Below are positions 13,552 through 19,101 of a stretch of DNA of 19,101 nucleotides, one piece after another (position 1 is the first letter of the stretch; each line of letters begins with the position of its first letter). The notes beneath the pieces are model-generated. The model was not told the DNA's origin. It worked only from the letters and a program-made list of their open reading frames with translations, and searched no databases. The stretch is from Collinsella aerofaciens (GTDB lineage: Bacteria; Actinomycetota; Coriobacteriia; Coriobacteriales; Coriobacteriaceae): assembly GCA_008668235.1 (NCBI GenBank), contig RQCP01000045.1, forward strand, positions 1-19,101, read 5' to 3'. Made by a program: the position numbers and the translations under genes.

Positions 13552-14715
13552 CTATTTGATCACGCGCACGCGATACATCGACGGAATCTGCTTGAGCGCC
13601 TCGATGGTGCTGCTGTCCAGGTGCTCGTCGGTGTCGAACATGGTGTAGGCGTTCTCGCCGGCGGACTCGTTGGTCATACGCTGCACGTTGGCGTTGTCCT
13701 TGGCCAAGATGGCTGTGATCTGGCCGATCATGTTGGGCACGTTGGCGTGCAGGCAGGCGATGCGGCTCGCGGCGCGCGCCTTGCCCATGCTGCAGGCGGG
13801 GTAGTTGACGCTGTGCGCGATGTTGCCGTTCTCCAGGTAATCCTTGAGCTCGCTGATGGCCATATCGGCGCAGTTGGCCTCGGCCTCGCCGGTGCCGGCG
13901 CCCGAGTGCGTGGTGATAAACGTGTTGGGCATCTTGACGGTTTTGGGCGTGGCAAAGTCGCAGCTAAACCAGCTCAGCTTGCCCTCGCGCAGGGCAGCGT
14001 CGACGGCGTCCTCGTCAATGATGGTTTCGCGTGCGTAGTTGATGAGCACGGCGTCGGGTGCCAGCAGGTTAATCTGCTCGGTGCTGATCATGCCGATGGT
14101 GTCGGCCTTGCTGGGCACGTGTACGGTGAGGTAGTCGCAGCCGCGGCAGAGATCCTCGAGCGTGCCCACACGCTGCACCTCGCGGCTCAGCACCCACGCG
14201 TGCTCAACGGAAATGAACGGGTCGTAGCCGTAAACGTCCATGCCCAGGTCGACGCAGGCGTTGGCGACCTTGGAGCCCACGTTGCCCAGGCCGATGACGC
14301 CGATGCGCTTGCCCTTGAGCTCGCGGCCCACAAAGGCCTTCTTGGCCTTTTCGGCATCGACCTGAATCTCGGGGTCGTCGGCGTTGTCGCGCACCCAGTT
14401 CATCGATTGCACCACGCCGCGGCTCGAGAGCACCAGCATGCCTAGGACGAGCTCCTTAACGGCGTTGCTGTTAGCGCCGGGGGAGTTAAAGACGACGACG
14501 CCCTTCTTGGCGTACTCCTCGACGGGGATGTTGTTGACGCCGGCGCCGCAGCGGGCGATAGCGCGGATGCCCTCGGGCAGCTCGTAGCCGTGCAGGTCGG
14601 TCGAGCGCATCAGAATGGCGTCGGCCTCTTCGGCGGTGCTCACAAACTCGTAGCCCTCACCAAACTCGACCTTGCCGTCCTTGGTAATGTCATCGATGGT
14701 TTTAATCTTGCGCAT
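13552..14715 (-). CDS. serA: D-3-phosphoglycerate dehydrogenase
   Basis: The first enzyme of serine synthesis: NAD-dependent oxidation of 3-phosphoglycerate to 3-phosphohydroxypyruvate. It has 387 residues, the short form with a single C-terminal ACT domain (about 315-387) that may sense serine. Visible motifs: substrate loop RSTDLHG and CGAGVNNIP (37-64), NAD-binding GVIGLGNVGSKV (139-150) with Asp165 in YGYDP, catalytic Arg229 in NYARE, and catalytic His270 in ITTHSGAGT. Where long-form enzymes have the Glu of the catalytic triad, this reads SCDFATP, with Asp. ATG 14715 has AAGGAG 6 bases upstream. It lies 69 bases after serC in the same direction and ends before two hairpins. Confidence 0.96.
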   Translation of the reverse strand: MRKIKTIDDITKDGKVEFGEGYEFVSTAEEADAILMRSTDLHGYELPEGIRAIARCGAGVNNIPVEEYAKKGVVVFNSPGANSNAVKELVLGMLVLSSRGVVQSMNWVRDNADDPEIQVDAEKAKKAFVGRELKGKRIGVIGLGNVGSKVANACVDLGMDVYGYDPFISVEHAWVLSREVQRVGTLEDLCRGCDYLTVHVPSKADTIGMISTEQINLLAPDAVLINYARETIIDEDAVDAALREGKLSWFSCDFATPKTVKMPNTFITTHSGAGTGEAEANCADMAISELKDYLENGNIAHSVNYPACSMGKARAASRIACLHANVPNMIGQITAILAKDNANVQRMTNESAGENAYTMFDTDEHLDSSTIEALKQIPSMYRVRVIK

Positions 14716-14784
14716 GGAAAACTCCTTAGCAGGTTTGGTTTAAACAGGTGGTTTGAAGTGGCTGGTCGGCCCGCGCGTTGCGGG

Positions 14785-15909
14785 CTAGTTAGATCGCGGG
14801 CTCAAACTACGCTGCGTTTCGAAGTCCTTCATGTACGAGGCCAGTGCCTGCACGTCTTCCATGGTTACGGCGTTGTAGACGCTAGCGCGCATGCCGCCTA
14901 CCAGACGATGGCCCTTGACGTTTTGAATCTGGTGCTCGGCCGCGCCTGCGACAAAGGCCGCGTCAAGCTCGGCGTCGCCGGTGCGGAAGGTGACATTGGC
15001 GATGGAGCGGCTGTCGGCCTGCGTGGTGCCATGGAACAGCTCGCTGTGTTCGAGCAGGTTGTAGAGCAGGTTGGCCTTGGCCCAGTTGCGCTCGGCCATG
15101 GCGGCAAGCCCGCCAGTCTCCTCGACCCAATGGAACACCTTGTCGCACACGTAGATGCCAAAGGTGTTGGGCGTGTTGAGCATGGAGCCCTTGGCGGCCT
15201 GGGTCTTAAGGTCCATGTACTGCGGCGTCTGCGCAAAAGCGGGGCCATCTGCGATGAGGTCATCGCGCACGATGACCACGGTCACGCCCGCGGCGCCGGC
15301 GTTTTTCTGAGCGCCGGCGTAGATGAGCCCGTAGCGCTCAACGTCGAGCGGCTGTGACAGAAAGCAGCTCGAGACATCGGCGACCAGCGGCACATCGCCG
15401 CAAGCGGGCAGCTCGTGGTACATGGTGCCAAAGATGGTGTTGTTCTGGCAGATGTAGACGTAGTCGAGCCCGTCGCCCGCGGCCTCGGCGGCAATGCGCG
15501 CGTTGATGTCGGCCATGGTGGGTATGCGGTCGAAATTGGTGTCCCCGGAGCTTGCGAGCAGCACGGCCTCGCCGTACTTGGCGGCCTCTTTGTACGCCTT
15601 GTTGGCAAAGTTGCCGGTCACGACGTAGCCGGCGCGGCCGCGGCGCATGAGGTTCATGGGGATGCCCGCAAACTGCAGTGTGGCGCCGCCCTGCAAAAAC
15701 AGGACGCGGTAGTTGTCGGGGATGCTCAGCAGGCGGCGCAGGGTTGCCTCGGCGTCGTCGATGATCTGCTGGTACATGCTAGATCGATGGCTCATCTCGA
15801 GCACGGACATGCCGCAACCGCGGTAGTCCATCATCTCGTCGGCGATCTCGGCGAGCACGCTTGTAGGCAGCGCGGCCGGGCCAGCTGAGAAGTTGTGCAC
15901 ACGTGCCAT
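14785..15909 (-). CDS. serC: Phosphoserine aminotransferase
   Basis: The second step of serine synthesis: PLP-dependent transfer of an amino group from glutamate to 3-phosphohydroxypyruvate, giving phosphoserine. It has 374 residues, the full family length. Motifs: NFSAGPAALP at the N-terminus, EMSHRSSMY (38-46), FLQGGATLQF (71-80), CQNNTIFGT, VADVSSCFLS with the PLP-binding Asp178, Lys202 in AGAQKNAGAAG forming the Schiff base, and substrate-binding GHRLVGGMRASVYNA near the end. ATG 15909 follows AGGGGA by about 9 bases. It is the first gene of a serC-serA operon and has an extended -10 promoter just upstream. I saw no serB-type phosphatase in the window, unless one of the histidine phosphatases fills that role. 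Confidence 0.97.
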   Translation of the reverse strand: MARVHNFSAGPAALPTSVLAEIADEMMDYRGCGMSVLEMSHRSSMYQQIIDDAEATLRRLLSIPDNYRVLFLQGGATLQFAGIPMNLMRRGRAGYVVTGNFANKAYKEAAKYGEAVLLASSGDTNFDRIPTMADINARIAAEAAGDGLDYVYICQNNTIFGTMYHELPACGDVPLVADVSSCFLSQPLDVERYGLIYAGAQKNAGAAGVTVVIVRDDLIADGPAFAQTPQYMDLKTQAAKGSMLNTPNTFGIYVCDKVFHWVEETGGLAAMAERNWAKANLLYNLLEHSELFHGTTQADSRSIANVTFRTGDAELDAAFVAGAAEHQIQNVKGHRLVGGMRASVYNAVTMEDVQALASYMKDFETQRSLSPRSN

Positions 15910-15947
15910 CTTCTAGTTCCCCTCGTAGTCGTTTGAACGTTCGGGAT

Positions 15948-15956
15948 ACTTTAGCA
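15948..15956 (-). promoter_or_regulatory. Candidate extended -10 promoter of serC-serA
   Basis: On the minus strand TGCTAAAGT gives TG-N-TAAAGT (15956-15948), an extended -10 box, 38 bases before the serC start. No good -35 hexamer lies 16-18 bases upstream, as is usual for extended -10 promoters. Confidence 0.5.
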
Positions 15957-16043
15957 CAGTGGAGCGCCGGGCGCGACCGCATCGCGGTAAAACTCGAGTG
16001 CGCTGCTATGATTTACAGGATGGTTACATGGGGGAGGGGTGCT

Positions 16044-16118
16044 TTACTCCTCAGGCAAATCCAAAACTGCAAGCGAAGGCATGAGGTTCTCTAGGCGCTT
16101 GATCTCTTCGTCGCAAAT
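16044..16118 (-). CDS. Possible mini-ORF after the antiporter gene (24 codons, non-standard start)
   Basis: A strong AGGAGG lies just after the antiporter stop. The frame that reads most like protein runs ICDEEIKRLENLM then PSLAVLDLPEE and stops at TAA (16044-16046), with codons typical of the neighbours. It has an in-frame TAG two codons upstream of ATT 16118 and no ATG, GTG or TTG at a sensible distance, so it would need an ATT start. It may instead be the relic of a lost gene. The alternative TTG at 16115 starts a frame that does not look like protein. Confidence 0.25.
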   Translation of the reverse strand: MCDEEIKRLENLMPSLAVLDLPEE

Positions 16119-16135
16119 TGACTACCTCCTGGTCA

Positions 16136-17737
16136 CTACGACGCCAGTGTGGCAATGACGGCTTCGTCGCCGGCGTATATTAGGGTGTTGCCATCGGGGA
16201 TGATCGTTTGGCCTTCGCGCTTGAGCATCACCACAATAAACGGATGTTTGCCTTGTGGCACGTCGCGCAGGCGCTGGCCGGCCAGGCGACCGTGGGGCGT
16301 CACGGTGACCTCGCGCAGCGTAACCTCGGCACGCTCTTCGAACGTTGGGGCGGCCATCACCAGCAGATCACCTTCCTGGATCACGGTGTCGCCATTGGGC
16401 AGTACCGGGTGCGCCCCGTCGCGCAGCACCAGGACAACGAGCATGTCCGTCGCGCTGCCAATGTCCGCGAGCGAGCGTCCGGCAAACGGATGTCCAGCGC
16501 CCACCTTGAGCTTTACAAACGACATGCCGTCTTCGTCGCGGTAGTCGTTAAAGGTGCGGCGCACGTCGCCGGTCGCATCGATCATATCTAGCTTCTTCGC
16601 CACCGCCGGCAGCAGCGAGCCCTGCACCACGATGCTCGACACGGCAATCACAAACACCAGGTCAAATAGGTCGTGTCCGCCGGGAACGCCGGCCACCACG
16701 GCAAAGAGACTAAAGACGACCGAAGCTGCTCCGCGCAGGCCCGCCCAGCTTACGAGCGCGACCTGGCGGGGGTTCGTCTTAAAGGACGCCAGGAGTACGC
16801 CGACGGCGATGGGGCGGCTCACGAAGAGCATAAACGCCATGAGCGCCAGGCCCGGCAGCAGCATCTGCGGCAGGCGTGCGGGCGTTACGAGCAGGCCGAG
16901 CAAGAAGAAGATCGTCATCTCGGCCATTTCGGTGAGGGTGTCAAAGAAGTGCGCCATCTCGACCTTGCCGGTGATGTCGCTGGCACCCAGCACAATGCCG
17001 GCCAGGTATACAGCCAAAAAGCCGTTGCCGCCCAGATAGCTCGGCAGCGCGTAGGCGACGATGGCCACGGCGAACAAAAAGATGGTCTGCGCGCCCTCGG
17101 CCGTTGCGTGCGCGCGTTCAATCAGGCGGCCCGCCGCCCAGCCGATGGCAAGGCCCAGGCCCGCGCCCAGGATAATCTGCTTGGCCAGCAGTGTGGGAAT
17201 GTTGATGTCGCCGCCGGCCGCGAGTGTGGCGAGCACGGCGGTGAGCATGTAGGCGACGGGGTCGTTGGAGCCCGATTCGACCTCGAGCAGCGAATCGGTG
17301 CCGCTCCTCAGCGAAAGGCTGTGCTCGCGCAGAACGCTAAAGACGCTCGCCGCATCGGTAGACGCCACGACCGATCCCAGCAGCAGGCCGCCGATCCAGT
17401 CGAAGCCCAGCACAAAGTGGGCGAATACGCCGGTGATGCCGGCAGTGATGACGACGCCGAGCGTGCTCAGCAGCACCGCCGGCGCGGCGACGGGCTTGGC
17501 GCGGTCGATGTTGGTGTTAAAGCCACCGTAGAACATGATGAACAGCAGCGCCGTGCTGCAGGCGGTTTCGGTGAGTGCGTAGTCGCTAAAGTCGATGTGC
17601 GCCGGGCCGTTGACGCCCAACAGCATTCCGAGCGCGATGAAGATAAGCAGGGTGGGGAAGGGGAGTTTTTTGCCGACGGGTTTGATGGTCAGGCACAAAA
17701 TGATGACGAGGCCGATAAAGAGAAGGATCTGGTTCAT
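16136..17737 (-). CDS. CPA1-family cation/proton antiporter with two RCK_C (TrkA_C) domains
   Basis: A 533-residue membrane antiporter, closest in layout to NhaP2/CvrA K+(Na+)/H+ antiporters. Residues 1-385 form the Na+/H+-exchanger fold with about 12-13 hydrophobic segments. The transport sites are visible as STDAASVFS (Asp128) and ESGSNDPVAY (Asn158, Asp159), plus WAGLRGAASVVFSL (331-344). Two regulatory RCK_C domains follow: about 406-465 (VKLKVGAGHPFAGRSLADI; GDLLVMAA) and about 475-531 (TVTPHGRLAGQRLRDV; NTLIYAGDEAVIATL). Two in tandem is more than the single one I expect for NhaP2, and they may bind nucleotides. The ion cannot be told from sequence. The start at 17737 has AGGAG about 12 bases upstream. 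It diverges from the phosphoesterase gene. Confidence 0.9.
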   Translation of the reverse strand: MNQILLFIGLVIILCLTIKPVGKKLPFPTLLIFIALGMLLGVNGPAHIDFSDYALTETACSTALLFIMFYGGFNTNIDRAKPVAAPAVLLSTLGVVITAGITGVFAHFVLGFDWIGGLLLGSVVASTDAASVFSVLREHSLSLRSGTDSLLEVESGSNDPVAYMLTAVLATLAAGGDINIPTLLAKQIILGAGLGLAIGWAAGRLIERAHATAEGAQTIFLFAVAIVAYALPSYLGGNGFLAVYLAGIVLGASDITGKVEMAHFFDTLTEMAEMTIFFLLGLLVTPARLPQMLLPGLALMAFMLFVSRPIAVGVLLASFKTNPRQVALVSWAGLRGAASVVFSLFAVVAGVPGGHDLFDLVFVIAVSSIVVQGSLLPAVAKKLDMIDATGDVRRTFNDYRDEDGMSFVKLKVGAGHPFAGRSLADIGSATDMLVVLVLRDGAHPVLPNGDTVIQEGDLLVMAAPTFEERAEVTLREVTVTPHGRLAGQRLRDVPQGKHPFIVVMLKREGQTIIPDGNTLIYAGDEAVIATLAS

Positions 17738-17851
17738 GGATAGTGTCCGCTCCTGGGTGGTTGGCGTGGCACGGTCAGTTGTCTGTGGTTATTTGTACCC
17801 AAAGATGGTGGGTTTATGGGGTTGGATTGCGGGCGTGCGCGATATCGTCAT

Positions 17852-17866
17852 AGACGGCTGCCGTCT
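17852..17866. other. Small perfect hairpin in the divergent intergenic region
   Basis: AGACGG-CTG-CCGTCT forms a 6-bp stem with a 3-base loop, followed by TTGCC on the plus strand. It sits upstream of the phosphoesterase promoter and ends nothing obvious. It could be a leftover terminator or a protein site. Confidence 0.3.
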
Positions 17867-17886
17867 TTGCCTCTGCTCGGAAACCC

Positions 17887-17915
17887 TTTCCAGCTTTATT
17901 GCAACGGAGTACAAT
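17887..17915 (+). promoter_or_regulatory. Candidate promoter of the metallophosphoesterase gene
   Basis: TTTCCA (17887-17892) and TACAAT (17910-17915) are 17 bases apart, placing transcription start about 70 bases before the start codon. The short leader that follows contains AAGTT-C-AACTT, a small dyad of unknown meaning. Confidence 0.5.
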
Positions 17916-17990
17916 GGGTAACGTTTAAGTTCAACTTGAAGTTTTAGTTGCGGCACCGGGCTTCGGCCGCAATGCAAGGAGAGGCGTACC

Positions 17991-18830
17991 ATGGCGATCT
18001 ATGTGACATCTGATGCTCACGGGCACGTGCGTGCGCTTGACGAGGCCCTGTCTAAGATCTCGTTGACGTCCGACGACACGCTGTACGTGCTGGGCGACAT
18101 GATCGATCGCGGGCCCGATCCGGTCGGCGTTATTAAGCTCGTGCGCTCGCTGCCCAACGCCCGCGTGCTCAAGGGCAATCACGAGCAGATCATGCTCGAT
18201 GCCACCATTGGCCAGGATCCGCTCGATGCCGAGACCTGGGATATCAACGGTGGCTGGACGACGCGCGAGCAGCTCAACGACATGGAATTTGAGGCATACG
18301 AGGAGCTCGTGCGATGGATGGCCGCGCTGCCGCTCTACGCGGTGGTCGAGACTGCCGAGCGGCCGTACCTGCTGGTGCACGCCGGCATTCAGACCGAGGC
18401 GGCGCGTGAGTTTTTGCTTGAGCATGGTGTCGATTGCGGCGACGGCAGGGGAGCGGTCGATGCCGATCGCGAGCTGCTGCAGCAAATGCTCGCGGTGCAG
18501 TCGTCCGATGACCTGCTGTGGATTCGTCACGGCTATTGGGATGTGCCGACCGGGCTGCTTTCTACCGAGGGTAAGGGCCCGGTCGTTGTGAGCGGTCACA
18601 CGCCAACGGTGTCGCTCGGGCGTTATTGCGAGGTCGGTGGTCTTGCGGGGCTCGACGAGGAGTCGGGCCGCGGGCAGATCGTGCGCCTGGGCGGCGAGGA
18701 TGCCGCCGGTGTGCCCGATCGCATCGACATCGACTGCGCTGCCGCCACCGGCTCCGAGTTCGGTCGCGTGGGCATCCTGCGGCTCGATGATGGGGCGGAG
18801 TTCTACGCGAACATCAACCCGGGCGAATAA
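17991..18830 (+). CDS. PPP-type metallophosphoesterase (serine/threonine phosphatase or ApaH-like)
   Basis: A 279-residue calcineurin-like phosphoesterase of the PPP group, which uses two metal ions to remove phosphate from proteins or to split dinucleoside polyphosphates. The full motif set is present: SDAHGH (Asp8, His10), GDMIDRGPD (Asp36, Asp39, Arg40), KGNHEQ (Asn63, His64), LLVHAG (His130) and VSGHTPT (His203). GDxxDRG and GNHE define the PPP family. Bacterial PrpA/PrpB phosphatases and ApaH share this layout, and the sequence does not decide between them. ATG 17991 has AAGGAGAGG 6 bases upstream. It stands alone, diverging from the antiporter. Confidence 0.9.
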   Translation: MAIYVTSDAHGHVRALDEALSKISLTSDDTLYVLGDMIDRGPDPVGVIKLVRSLPNARVLKGNHEQIMLDATIGQDPLDAETWDINGGWTTREQLNDMEFEAYEELVRWMAALPLYAVVETAERPYLLVHAGIQTEAAREFLLEHGVDCGDGRGAVDADRELLQQMLAVQSSDDLLWIRHGYWDVPTGLLSTEGKGPVVVSGHTPTVSLGRYCEVGGLAGLDEESGRGQIVRLGGEDAAGVPDRIDIDCAAATGSEFGRVGILRLDDGAEFYANINPGE

Positions 18831-18869
18831 TCGGTGCAAGGGGTAGCTAATATGGGAAGGGTTTTTTGA

Positions 18870-19101
18870 CTACTTTTGCCCTTCTGCCCGCAAATTGATT
18901 TCTCTGGGACGGGGATTAAAAAAGGCTCTGTTAGACCAGGATTGACATTCCGCCCCGTCAGCTTCTTGCGATTGCACAATGGTCGCCCCTTGTCGAATCT
19001 GAATCCGGCAAGGGGCGATGCGCCCGAGACCGGACGAGTTGCTCGCCTGGCCCTGCCGTTTCATGCCGACCTGCCGGCTAACTCGCCGTCTCCTCGTCGG
19101 G
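18870..19101. other. Right-end region without a convincing gene; possible minus-strand 3' remnant
   Basis: A minus-strand frame is open from the window edge to TAA at 18870-18872, but it is rich in Arg, Gln, Ser and Asn with no domain or good start, so I do not call it a gene. On the minus strand, GGTCT-AAC-AGAGCC followed by TTTTTT (18934-18915) resembles a terminator with one bulged base. GAAGGG/CCCTTC (about 18855-18883) and GACGGGG/CCCCGTC (about 18908-18959) are further inverted repeats. A gene beyond the right edge may end near here. Confidence 0.35.
18983..19018. terminator. Hairpin near the right edge
   Basis: Perfect 10-bp arms (TCGCCCCTTG and its complement) around a 16-base loop, 150 bases beyond the phosphoesterase stop. 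Neither side has a good T-run. It may end transcription from a neighbour outside the window. Confidence 0.45.

Noticed and set aside
16028..16084. Plus-strand short frame beginning ATG-GGG-GAG near 16028, with a TG-N-TATGAT box just upstream.
   Set aside because: Only 18 codons, no ribosome site, and it overlaps the more protein-like minus-strand mini-frame.
17931..18839. A 302-codon minus-strand frame opposite the phosphoesterase.
   Set aside because: It is a shadow of the phosphoesterase; no motif or start signal.
18870..19064. Minus-strand 64-codon frame at the right edge as a gene.
   Set aside because: No ribosome site, no domain, low-complexity composition, and it crosses a perfect hairpin.

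Overview
The window reads as chromosomal DNA of a high-GC Gram-positive gut actinobacterium, most likely class Coriobacteriia and close to Collinsella. This is inferred from GC-rich coding, AAGGAG-type ribosome binding sites, perfect GC-rich hairpins between genes, the serC-serA arrangement and the general look of the proteins. No rRNA or other marker gene is present to prove it.

Layout, left to right. (1) 1-917: the 3' part of an IS110-family transposase (+), cut by the window edge and apparently frameshifted near base 175. It carries an unusual C-terminal XRE-type helix-turn-helix. (2) 1033-3807: a zinc/cadmium export operon on the minus strand, in transcription order an ArsR/SmtB repressor, a stand-alone HMA metal-binding protein and a P1B ATPase without its own HMA domain. 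A consensus promoter with operators in and below it drives the operon, and a third operator copy precedes the ATPase. (3) 3808-5694: an AT-richer island with one DUF559-like nuclease-fold protein of unknown role, flanked by gene-free DNA. The left gap contains a roughly 249-bp element bounded by about 42-nt inverted repeats. (4) 5695-7924: a DEDDh exonuclease (-) diverging from a putative heavy-metal/manganese permease (+) with a His-rich loop; the shared gap carries a 22-bp dyad. (5) 7925-10090: a REPIN-like pair of palindromes, a two-gene minus-strand unit (HdeD-like membrane protein, then YaiI/YqxD), a nitroreductase preceded by a sequence very like a DtxR/IdeR iron box, and a third palindrome. 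(6) 10106-11301: two adjacent paralogous histidine phosphatases. (7) 11431-15909, minus strand: serC-serA for serine synthesis, closed by two hairpins, then an M20 peptidase and a compact, divergent DUF1015-like protein. (8) 16136-17737: a CPA1 cation/proton antiporter with two RCK_C domains, diverging from a PPP-type metallophosphoesterase (17991-18830). (9) 18831-19101: no convincing gene.

Metal handling recurs: the ArsR-controlled export operon, the His-rich permease with its dyad, and the candidate iron box. I did not find an obviously new multi-gene system. The best leads are the transposase-XRE fusion, the inverted-repeat-bounded element beside the DUF559-like gene, the paired palindromes, and the candidate regulatory sites at the metal and nitroreductase genes.
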